A program made the position numbers and the translations under genes. DNA of 64,000 nucleotides from HK1 sp965202875 (GTDB lineage: Bacteria > Pseudomonadota > Gammaproteobacteria > HK1). The DNA lies in contig OZ241870.1 in the NCBI GenBank assembly GCA_965202875.1, positions 1,674,001 through 1,738,000 of the forward strand, read 5' to 3'. Shown piece after piece: positions 26,530 to 34,229 of the stretch. How positions within the stretch are numbered: the stretch's first letter is position 1; each line of letters opens with the position of its first letter. The notes under the pieces were generated by a model. It had not been told where the DNA came from. It ran no database searches and worked only from the letters and a program-made list of their open reading frames with translations.

Positions 26530-27955
26530 TCACCGTCGCCGACGTGCAGGCCGCGCTCGAGAGCCTACGTCGACGCCCATCCCGACGAGGAGGTGCTGTT
26601 CGGCTTCCCGAGCGCGCTGAACACCGCCGTCAACGCCGCCGGCGTCAAGGGCTCCTACCGGAAGGACCTGGATGCGGTCGTCCCCGACCGGCCGGTGGTG
26701 CTGATCGCGCTCGACGCGCACGGCGCCTGGGTGAACAGCAAGGCGCTGGAAGTCGCGGGCATCACGAAGGATACGCCCGACCCCGTGCCCGGCGTGCACT
26801 ACTACCAGCGCGACGGCAACGGCGAGCCCACGGGCTGGATGGTGGAAGGCAACGCCTTCTGGCCGCTGCTGCCGCGCTTCGGCATCGGCTCGGAGGCGGA
26901 TTTCCGCGCCGCCTTCACGGCGACCCTGCCCAAGTACTCGGCCATGGGGACCACCGCCGTGTTCGACGCCGGCATCCCCGGCGGCGACGCCCTGCTGCGC
27001 AACGCGCTCCACGCTCGCAAGTCTGGAACGCGACGGGAGCCTTCCCTTGCGCTACCGCGCCAGCGTGTACCTCAACCGCCCGGAGGTCGAGGGCGCCGAC
27101 ATGGTGCGGCGGATCACCGGGATACGCCGGGACTTCGCCTCCGAGCTCATCGACGTCCACACCGTGAAGATCCCGAACGACGGTACCATCGAAGGCGAGA
27201 CCGCGGCGGTGCTCGCCCCCTACGCCGCCGGCGGCAGCGGCGCGGTGCTGCTCTCCGGGGAGCCGCTGGCCCGGTTCTTCGCCGCGGTGCGGGAGGCCGG
27301 CCTGGATGTGCACGTCCATGCCATCGGCGACCGCACCCTGCGGGTGACCCTGGACGCGGTGGCCGCCGCCCGCGACGCGGTGCCCCGATCGGACAGCCGT
27401 TTCACGGTGGCCCACGTCATGCTTGCCGCCCCCGAAGACCTGCGTCGCCTGAAGCCGCTCGACGTCATGGTCCAGACCACGCCCCACCGGGCACACGATC
27501 TGGGCGGGACCCTGGCCCTCTATTCGCGCCTGCTCGACCGGGTGCGAGGCGCGCGGATCATGCTCCTGCGGGATCTCCGGCACGCGGCGCCGCTGGTCGC
27601 CTTCGGCGCCGACTACCCCGCCACGGGCCTGCCGTTCGCGAAGACCAGCCCTCTGTACGGCATCGGGATCGCCCACACCCGCCGCGCGCCGGGGGCGGCG
27701 GGAGGTGATCCGCTACCCCCGCCGACCAGCGGGTGACGCTCGCCGATCTGCTCAGGGGCTATACGGTCAACGGCGCCCGCCAGCTCCGGCTGGAGGACGA
27801 GGTCGGAGTCATCGCGCCCGGAATGCAGGCCGACCTGATCGTGCTGGAGCGGGATCTCTTCGGCGAGCCGGCGCACCGCATCCATACCTTGCGGGTGGAC
27901 ATGACGATGCTGGCCGGACGCATCGTGTTCGCGGGCGAGGGCGCGGGGCTTTGAA
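26530..27955 (+). pseudogene. YtcJ-like amidohydrolase, N-terminally truncated and multiply frameshifted
   Basis: Stitched frames give a metal-dependent amidohydrolase of the YtcJ/AtzF-type family: TLTVADVQAALES / YVDAHPDEEVLFGFPSALN, VLIALDAHGAWVNSKALE, MGTTAVFDAGIPGGDALL, then after a shift near 27015 LRYRASVYLNRPEVEGAD, GLDVHVHAIGDRTLRVTLD and FTVAHVMLAAPED. After another shift near 27700 come TLADLLRGYTVNGARQL and IAPGMQADLIVLERDLF. The N-terminal HXH metal motif is absent because the gene begins inside the protein, next to an Ogt remnant. It cannot be functional. Confidence 0.8.
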
Positions 27956-28279
27956 TCGGGAAGCCCGGTGCGGTTCAGTTCAGCTATCCGGGGATCAACA
28001 GCTTGGTGCTGTTCGCGGCGGCTCGGGCAAGAGCTCGGTCACCTTCGCCGCGATGCGCCCGGGCGGTGCGGCGGCAGTGGCCGTTCTTCGGCAGTCGGAA
28101 AAAAGCTCGTTCGCCTTCGCCGTGATGCGCGGGCTCGACGCGGTGGGCCGGGGCAAGCGAGGGAGCATCTGTTTCAGGCGCCTCCACATCGCCGCACTCC
28201 ATCGTTCCGCCTGACGACGGGAAGCCACTCGTCCGCTCCGGCATCGACTCTCCGCCGGAGCGCCGGTGCGGCGGCTGCC
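27956..28279. repeat. intergenic region with imperfect direct repeats
   Basis: A block of the type AGCTCG-TCNCCTTCGCCG-GATGCGC occurs at about 28030-28060 and again at 28102-28132. I see no gene in this 320-base stretch. Confidence 0.4.
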
Positions 28280-29707
28280 TTACCAGGTGAAGGGCCGGTC
28301 GATCCCCGCGAGCCGGACGCCGGTGAATGCGGATGCCTCCAGCGAGAGCGCACGCAGATCTTCGACCTCGAGGTTGTGCACCGACGATTTGCCGCATGCC
28401 TTCGCCAGGAGCGTGATCTCCATCGTCATCGCGGTGAGGAACCTCGCGACCCGCTCGGCCGCCCCGGGAACGTCGAGGCGGGCCTCCAGATCCGGCTCCT
28501 GGGTCGTGATCCCGACCGGGCAGCGGCCCGTGTGGCAGTGGTGGCAGCGGCCGGGGGACGTGCCGAGCGCCGCGTAGTCCGGGAGGTGGCGCGGTGAATT
28601 GCACCCCAGCGCCATCAACGCCGCGGTGCCGATCATCACCGCGTCCGCGCCCAGGGCCAGACACTTCGCGGCGTCCGCCCCGGACCGGATCCCACCGGCG
28701 GCCACGAGGGACACCTCGCCGGACATGCCACATTCGTCGAGCGCCTCGCGCGCGGCCCGGATCGCCGACATCGTCGGGATCCCGGTATGGTCGAGCAGGA
28801 TCTCCGGCGACGCGCCGGTGCCTCCTTCCGCCCCGTCCACCACGATCACGTCGGCGCCCGTCTTCGCGGCGATGGCCACGTCGTACCGGGGCCGGGTGGC
28901 GCCCATCTTGACGAAGATCGGCACCCGGTACCCGGTGGCCTCACGGAGCTCCTCGATCTTGATCTGCAGGTCGTCCGCTCCCAGGAAATCCGGGTGGCGG
29001 ACCGTCGCGCGCTGGTCGACCCCCACGGGCAGCGAGCGCATGCGCGCGACCCGCTCGGACACCTTCATGCCGAGGAGCACGCCGCCCGTGCCCGGCTTCG
29101 CGCCCTGCCCCATCGCCAGCTCGATGCCGTCCGCCATCCGCAGGTGCTCAAGGTCGAGCATGTAGCGCGAGGGTGTCATCTGGTAGACCAGGGTGGTGGA
29201 AGCGGCACGCTCGTCCTCCAGCATCCCGCCCTCACCGGTGCAGGTCATGGTGCCGGCCCTGGAGGCGCCATGTCCCAGCGCCGCCTTGGCGCCCGCGGAG
29301 AGCGCGCCGAACGACATGGAGGCGACGTAGACCGGGATCTCGAGGCGGATCGGCTCCGAGACCAGGCCGGGCCGATCCCCGAGCACCGTCGTGGTCTCGC
29401 AGCTCTCGCGGTATCCCTCCAGCGGCAGCCGGGTCATGGTGGCCGGGACGAACACGAGGTCGTCGAAGCCCGGCATCGCGTGGTTGAACGTGTTGTAGCC
29501 GCGAAGCGGGTAGCGGCCGAGCTGGGCCATGGCATGGACGTTGGCGATCGCCTCCGGCGACCATCGTGGCGATCCCCCCCGATCGTAGGAGGCGGGCGCT
29601 CCGGCCGGGCGCCCCTCCACCGCGCCGTCGCGCATGGCGACGGCGTCCTCCGAGGGTGGATCGAAGGGGTACTCGTACCGCTGCCTCGTCGTCAGATCAT
29701 CAGCCAT
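28280..29707 (-). CDS. FMN-dependent glutamate-synthase-like subunit (GlxD / MgsC type)
   Basis: This 475-residue protein is the synthase domain of a split glutamate synthase family. It probably joins ammonia or methylamine to 2-oxoglutarate. Features: PVYVASMSFGALSAGAKAAL, the FMN/substrate loops GQGAKPGTGG and VIVVDGAEGGTGASP, VSLVAAGGIRSGADAAKCLA, and the cysteine cluster C-HHCHTGRCPVGI for an iron-sulfur centre. It lacks the amidotransferase and GXGXG domains, which are encoded by the two genes just upstream on the same strand with overlaps. ATG 29707 overlaps the preceding stop. N-methylglutamate synthase and GlxBCD share this layout; sequence alone does not separate them. Confidence 0.88.
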   Translation of the reverse strand: MADDLTTRQRYEYPFDPPSEDAVAMRDGAVEGRPAGAPASYDRGGSPRWSPEAIANVHAMAQLGRYPLRGYNTFNHAMPGFDDLVFVPATMTRLPLEGYRESCETTTVLGDRPGLVSEPIRLEIPVYVASMSFGALSAGAKAALGHGASRAGTMTCTGEGGMLEDERAASTTLVYQMTPSRYMLDLEHLRMADGIELAMGQGAKPGTGGVLLGMKVSERVARMRSLPVGVDQRATVRHPDFLGADDLQIKIEELREATGYRVPIFVKMGATRPRYDVAIAAKTGADVIVVDGAEGGTGASPEILLDHTGIPTMSAIRAAREALDECGMSGEVSLVAAGGIRSGADAAKCLALGADAVMIGTAALMALGCNSPRHLPDYAALGTSPGRCHHCHTGRCPVGITTQEPDLEARLDVPGAAERVARFLTAMTMEITLLAKACGKSSVHNLEVEDLRALSLEASAFTGVRLAGIDRPFTW

Positions 29708-30384
29708 GCGCGCGCATCCCTGCTCTCGAAGTACCACAGCCGCTGCGCGGACACGATCTTGCGCCAGTCGCGGGAGGCGTCGCCGAGCCCGCGCCGGGCA
29801 AGCAGCGCCTCCACCGCGGCGGCCTCCTCCGGGTCCGGCTCCGTGAGCCGCGTATCCATGCCGAGCGATTTGACCGGTCCCGCCAGCCAGATCTCGCCGC
29901 CCCACAACGAGTCGGCGCAGGCGTCGCCGGCGCCCCCGAGCGCGATGATGCGCCCCGCGTGCGCCATGAAGCCGGAGAGGTATCCGACGCGGCCTTCGAC
30001 CAGGATGTCGCCGCCCTTCATCGCAACCCCGCAACGGGGGCCGGCGTCGCCCTTGACGTGCAGGAGCCCGCCGCGCATCGACGCGCCCGCCGACATCCCC
30101 GCGTAGCCTCCGACGGTAATCTCCCCGCGGGCCATCGCCTCTCCGACCCCCCAGCCCGCGTTGCGCTCGACGTCGATCCGCGCGCCGTCGTTGAGTCCCC
30201 CGCAGTAGTAGCCGACGCTGCCCGCAAAACGCACCCGCGCCCCCGCGGGCATCCCGACGGCGAGGTTGTGGCGCGAGCGGACGTCGCGCACCACGACATC
30301 CCGGCCCTGCTCGGCCGCGGCGCGGATCTCCGCGTTCACCTCGCGGATCGGACGGCCGCCGGCCCGGATCTCGCAATCGCTCAA
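29692..30384 (-). CDS. GXGXG-domain subunit of the split glutamate synthase (GlxC / MgsB type)
   Basis: This 230-residue protein folds as the right-handed beta-helix of glutamate synthase. The repeated glycine pattern is clear (RFAGSVGYYCGGLNDGA, GWGVGEAMARGEITVGGYAG, GAGDACADSLWGGEIWLAG). It serves as a structural platform between amidotransferase and synthase subunits. The TTG start at 30384 overlaps the TGA of the upstream gene, and its 3' end overlaps the next gene by 16 bases, so the three are translationally coupled. Confidence 0.87.
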   Translation of the reverse strand: MSDCEIRAGGRPIREVNAEIRAAAEQGRDVVVRDVRSRHNLAVGMPAGARVRFAGSVGYYCGGLNDGARIDVERNAGWGVGEAMARGEITVGGYAGMSAGASMRGGLLHVKGDAGPRCGVAMKGGDILVEGRVGYLSGFMAHAGRIIALGGAGDACADSLWGGEIWLAGPVKSLGMDTRLTEPDPEEAAAVEALLARRGLGDASRDWRKIVSAQRLWYFESRDARAWLMI

Positions 30385-31322
30385 CCGGCGATCCCTCCCG
30401 CGGTGGCCCAGGTCCGGGTCATGCCGGGCCCGTCGTAGTTCGTGACCTCGCCCTCTTCCCGGTAGAGCCTGCGCACGGCCTGCTCCTCCGTCGCCACCGC
30501 GATTTCCGGCATCGTGCCCATGGCCACCAGCGGCTTGATCGCCCAGCGGTCCTTGGCGAATCCGATGCTGTACGCGTCGGCGATGAGGTAGGTGAAGACG
30601 CCGTCGATCTCGTGGATCGACTGCCCGAGCGCGGCCGACTTGGTGATCCCGTGGTGCATCCGGTCGGAGATCCAGACCGCGATCAGCTCGCTGTCGTTTT
30701 CGGTCATGAACCGGTACCCGCGATGCTCCAGCCGGTTGCGCCACAGGTGGTAGTCGGTGATCTGTCCGTTGTGGACGATGGCGACGTCCGGAAACGGCCG
30801 GGCCCAGAACGGATGGCTGGCCGTCGGCGAGACCGAGGACTCCGTCGCGAGACGCGCATGCCCCAGGCCGTGGGTGCCGATGAAGTCGCGTACCCCGTGC
30901 TTGTCCGCGACCTGCGCGGCGCCGCCGACGTCCTTGACGACTTCGAGGGATCGGCCGACGGACTGCACCTCCATCCGATCCGCCATTTCGTCCGTGTCCC
31001 GTGACCAGCGGGCCAAGTGGGGGACCTCGTCCACCACCATGCGCACGGAGACGTGGCGGCTTTCCGCATCATCCCAAGTGGGGTCTTCGAGGAAGTCCGA
31101 TCCGTGTTCACCCAGAATGCGCCGGAAATCGTCCAGGTCGCAGGCGAGGGCGCTCCGCTCCGCCCCCACGGCGCGGACGACGTACCCACGTTCACGCACT
31201 GGACCGTAGAGGGCAAACCCCGTCGAATCCGCGCCCCGATGCACCTGTGCGTCCATCAGCTCGACGAGGTCCCGGCCCACCGGCCCGGGCCCGCCGAGAA
31301 TTCGTCCGGCGATTCCGCACAT
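30381..31322 (-). CDS. class II glutamine amidotransferase subunit (GlxB / MgsA type)
   Basis: This 313-residue Ntn-type amidotransferase begins MCGIAGRILGG; Cys2 becomes the N-terminal nucleophile. Further motifs: HRGADSTGFALYG, GLGHARLATESSVSPTASHP, FPDVAIVHNGQITDYHLWR and TENDSELIAVWISDRM. It would release ammonia from glutamine, or bind glutamate, for the partner subunits. It is the first gene of the three-gene operon and its start lies 21 bases from a palindromic operator-like site shared with the divergent GntR gene. Confidence 0.88.
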   Translation of the reverse strand: MCGIAGRILGGPGPVGRDLVELMDAQVHRGADSTGFALYGPVRERGYVVRAVGAERSALACDLDDFRRILGEHGSDFLEDPTWDDAESRHVSVRMVVDEVPHLARWSRDTDEMADRMEVQSVGRSLEVVKDVGGAAQVADKHGVRDFIGTHGLGHARLATESSVSPTASHPFWARPFPDVAIVHNGQITDYHLWRNRLEHRGYRFMTENDSELIAVWISDRMHHGITKSAALGQSIHEIDGVFTYLIADAYSIGFAKDRWAIKPLVAMGTMPEIAVATEEQAVRRLYREEGEVTNYDGPGMTRTWATAGGIAG

Positions 31323-31342
31323 GGGGTTGCTCCGCGCTTTTC

Positions 31343-31360
31343 GTATACTGTATTCAATAC
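31343..31360. promoter_or_regulatory. palindromic operator-like site between the glx-type operon and gntR
   Basis: GTATACTGTATTCAATAC contains the perfect palindrome GTATT-C-AATAC and an outer GTAT/ATAC pair, in an otherwise GC-rich spacer. FCD-type GntR proteins commonly bind short AT-rich palindromes of this kind. The location upstream of the amidotransferase start fits autoregulated divergent control. Confidence 0.5.
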
Positions 31361-31412
31361 GCGGTCCCCCGACAACCCGCAACCCGTCGGACGGTCCTGT
31401 TCGTTGCGGACC

Positions 31413-31578
31413 CCCGCAACCCGTCGAGTGTCGGCAGCGCCTTGCGACGACCGGATGCACGCGACGCGCTCGGGGCACGAGGGGCGCTCGGGAACAGCAT
31501 CGGGACGGAGGCGATGCACACGGCGCGTACTCGGGGCATGAGGCCCCGCAACCCGTCGAGTGTCGGCGGCGCCTTGCG
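31413..31578. repeat. two 34-base direct repeats upstream of gntR
   Basis: CCCGCAACCCGTCGAGTGTC plus GGC-GCGCCTTGCG occurs at 31413-31446 and 31545-31578 with a single mismatch. A shorter related piece (CCGCAACCCGTCGG) lies near 31376. The repeats fill the gntR leader. Confidence 0.75.
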
Positions 31579-31611
31579 GCCGGCGCCCGCAATCCGCTCA
31601 AGGAGAACGTC

Positions 31612-32418
31612 ATGCCTTCGGAGGCTTCGGACAAGGCCGGGGACGAGGATACGTCGCGGGACACGACGGGGCGGACGAGACGGGACTGGCGACGGGTGCG
31701 CGCCGGCGGGACGGCCGCATCCGCGCGGAGTCCGTTCCGGACGATCGAGCCGAACCGGACACGCCTTGCCGACGAGGTGTACCGGCAGGTGCTCGACGCG
31801 GTGCTCACCGGTGCGCTCGAACCCGGCGAGCGCATCGTGCAGGATCGGCTCGCGAGCGAGATCAACATCTCCCGTACCCCGGTACGCGAGGCGCTTCTGC
31901 ACCTCGAACGCGAGGGGGTCCTTGCCCGGGTCGGGGCCGCCGGGTTCACCGTCCGCGAGATCGGCGAACGCGAGGTTCGCGACATCTACCAGACGCGCGA
32001 GGCGATCGAGGGATACGCGGCGCGCATCGTCGCCGAAAGGCGAAGCGCGGCGTCGTTGAAGAGGATCGAGCGCACGGTCGAGAAGGAGCAGTCGATGGCC
32101 GTCGGCGGCGTCGAGGAGTATTTCGACGCGAACCGGCGGATCCACCGGAGCATCGTCGATGAGACGGGGAACGAGTACCTGCTCAGGGGCTTCGACGCGC
32201 TGTGGAACCGCGCGCTCTCGTTCCGGATCTTCGCCACCATCCAGGCCGTCGATCTGGGCGCGTCGCTGCGCGAACACGAAACGCTGGTCGCCTCCATGCG
32301 CGACGATCCACCGAACGAGGCCGCCGAAGCGATGATCGCCCACATCCGGGAGGGGCTCGCGCTCCAGCTTCGAGCGCTCACCGAGCCCTCGGGCGCGGAG
32401 GGTACGGCTCACCCATGA
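31612..32418 (+). CDS. GntR-family transcriptional regulator, FCD subfamily
   Basis: This 268-residue regulator has a winged helix-turn-helix at about residues 45-115 (LADEVYRQVLDAVLTGALEP, GERIVQDRLASEINISRTPV, REALLHLEREGVL). A C-terminal all-helical FCD ligand domain follows (DIYQTREAIEGYAARIVAE, ANRRIHRSIVDETGNEYLL, REHETLVASMRDD). FCD regulators sense small organic acids. AAGGAG lies 7 bases upstream of ATG 31612. It is divergent from the glutamate-synthase-like operon and probably controls it. Its stop overlaps the start of a broken AAA gene (ATGA). Confidence 0.9.
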   Translation: MPSEASDKAGDEDTSRDTTGRTRRDWRRVRAGGTAASARSPFRTIEPNRTRLADEVYRQVLDAVLTGALEPGERIVQDRLASEINISRTPVREALLHLEREGVLARVGAAGFTVREIGEREVRDIYQTREAIEGYAARIVAERRSAASLKRIERTVEKEQSMAVGGVEEYFDANRRIHRSIVDETGNEYLLRGFDALWNRALSFRIFATIQAVDLGASLREHETLVASMRDDPPNEAAEAMIAHIREGLALQLRALTEPSGAEGTAHP

Positions 32419-32714
32419 CCACTCCCGGCAACGGCGCCCTCCGGCGCAAGCTGCCCATCGGCATTCAAACCTTCCGCACCATCCGGGAGGAAGGCTGCTA
32501 CTACGTCGACAAGACCCCCCTGCGGCGGGCGCCTGACGGACGGGGGCGGCCACTACTTCCTGTCCCGACCCCGGCGCTTCGGCAAGAGCCTGCTGCTCGA
32601 CACCATCAAGGAGCTGTTCGAGGACAACGAGGCGCTGTTCCGGGGACTGGCCATCCACGACCGGTGGGACTGGGAGAGGCGCCGCCCCGTGGTGCGGCTC
32701 AGCTTCGGTAGCGG
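32415..32714 (+). pseudogene. N-terminal remnant of an AAA-ATPase-like / PD-(D/E)XK family protein
   Basis: The start KLPIGIQTFRTIREEGCYYV followed by DKTPL is the family N-terminus. After a frameshift near 32530 the other frame gives HYFLSRPRRFGKSLLLDTIK and LFRGLAIHDRWDW. The P-loop-like RRFGKS is present, but the gene stops matching after VVRLSFGSGD, where an unrelated Uma2 fragment is joined. A better preserved relative lies at 33640. Confidence 0.75.
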
Positions 32715-32976
32715 CGACCCCCCGGACACCGGAATGGAGCCTGACTGCGCGTTCTACGTCGGGGAACGCGCGGATGCGTACAGCGCGGCGTTGCGCGAGG
32801 GAGAAGCCGCCGCCGCCTTCCTGGAGTACACCGCTCCCGACCTCGTGGTGGAAGTGGAGGTGACGAACGCCGACCGAGGCAAGGCGGAGCGCTACGCGGA
32901 CATGGGTGTCAGGGAGCTACGGCAGTTGCACGGGCGGGGTCTTCCGCAGAATTTGTGGGTAGAAGCTAAAGAATGA
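32715..32976 (+). pseudogene. C-terminal fragment of a Uma2-family (DUF820) nuclease
   Basis: In frame with the end of the AAA remnant, GMEPDCAFYVGERADAYSAA, FLEYTAPDLVVEVEVTNAD and KAERYADMGVRELRQLHGRG match the second half of Uma2 proteins, including the E-X-E/V-E-V-E catalytic strand. The N-terminal half is missing. The in-frame junction creates a chimera. Confidence 0.65.
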
Positions 32977-33108
32977 CGACCCGCTCTGTCACCGGTGGGG
33001 GCATCGGAGGGGCAGTGATGGTCTTCGTCTCGAATCGAACAAGCATCCCGCTCCGTACTCCGCGACCATTGGAGCTGCGAGGTCCCAAGCGACGCGGAGG
33101 GGAACGGG

Positions 33109-33228
33109 ATGCAGATCAAGACTCTCCTCAACCGGGTGCAGAAGCACTCGTCGTTCGTCTACGAGACGGTGCGTCTGGTCGAGCCCCCGCGGCTGGCCAT
33201 CGAGGGGGAGGTCCGCCCCAGGGAACTT
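33109..33228 (+). pseudogene. N-terminal fragment of a transposase (ISL3-like)
   Basis: The start MQIKTLLNRVQKHSSFVYET and VRLVEPPRLAIEGEVRPRE resemble the first 40 residues of ISL3-type transposases, directly before the zinc-binding region. The similarity then stops. No terminal inverted repeats could be assigned. It may mark the recombination history of this part. Confidence 0.5.
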
Positions 33229-33639
33229 CTCATGATGGATCTTTCGATGCACGAGACATCCTCCCGCCGCTCCCGCCCGAGGTCAGGCGCTCGCCGGCAC
33301 GTCCAGCCCTTCGGCCCGTCCGGCGGCGCCGAGCGCCCGATCCAGCGTGGCCAAGGTGAGTTGCATTCGCACCGCCCATTCGAGGTACCAGGTATCTGGC
33401 GCCGGGTGCACCTTCCCGTTCCTCCGCGAGGCGTTGGGCCTCATGAAAGCCAATAGACGAACACCTGGTCCATGCGATGGTCTCCATGCGCCCCTTGCCG
33501 GCCCGGCGCGAGTGTACCGCGGGCGCGAGCCTCGACGATGCGGGTTGCCGGTTCTCACGCCGGACATTCTCCCCTGTTCCCGCCGCTTCTTCATCGGTCC
33601 GGCTTTGACCGCCTCCGAGGCGGGGGCTATGGTGCGCCC

Positions 33640-34157
33640 ATGACCAAGCGCAAGCTGCCCATCGGTATCCAGACCTTCCGCGAGATCCGCGAGGAAGGCT
33701 GCTACTACGTGGACAAGACGGCCTACGCCCATCGGTTGATGGTCGAAGGAAAGCACTACTTCCTGTCCCGCCCGCGGCGTTTCGGCAAGAGCCTGTTCGT
33801 GGACACGTGCAAGGAGCTGTTCGAGGGCAACGAGCCGTTGTTCGAGGGGCTGGCCGTCCACGACCGCTGGGATTGGTCGGTGCGCCATCCCGTCGTGCGG
33901 CTCGACTTCAGCGCCGGCGACTTCAACGACCCGGACTACCTCCGCGAAGACGTGGCGGCGCAGCTTGCCGCCGTCGAACGACGCGCCGGCCTCGACCCGG
34001 ACCCTGCCAAGGCGTCCATCCGTTTCCGCCATCTGCTCGCCGCGCTGCATGAGCGCACCGGGCAGCGGGTGGCGGTGCTGGTCGACGAGTACGACCGGCC
34101 CATCCTGGACGCCTTAAGGAGCGCAACGTCGCGGCGTTCGCGGTGGAACGCGCCTGA
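33640..34157 (+). pseudogene. AAA-ATPase-like / PD-(D/E)XK protein with a large internal deletion
   Basis: From ATG 33640 the product reads KLPIGIQTFREIREEGCYYV, DKTAYAHRLMVEGKHYFLSR, PRRFGKSLFVDTCKELFEG and the Walker B-like VAVLVDEYDRPILDAL. At about 34117 the sequence jumps, out of frame, to LKERNVAAFAVERA and a stop at 34157, which is the family's usual extreme C-terminus. The central and PD-(D/E)XK regions (normally over 300 residues) are missing. Confidence 0.75.
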
Positions 34158-34229
34158 GCCGGCCAGATCCCCGATGCCCGTCTCCACTCCCACCGCCCCG
34201 TCCATGCCGATCCCCACAGCGCGCAACGG

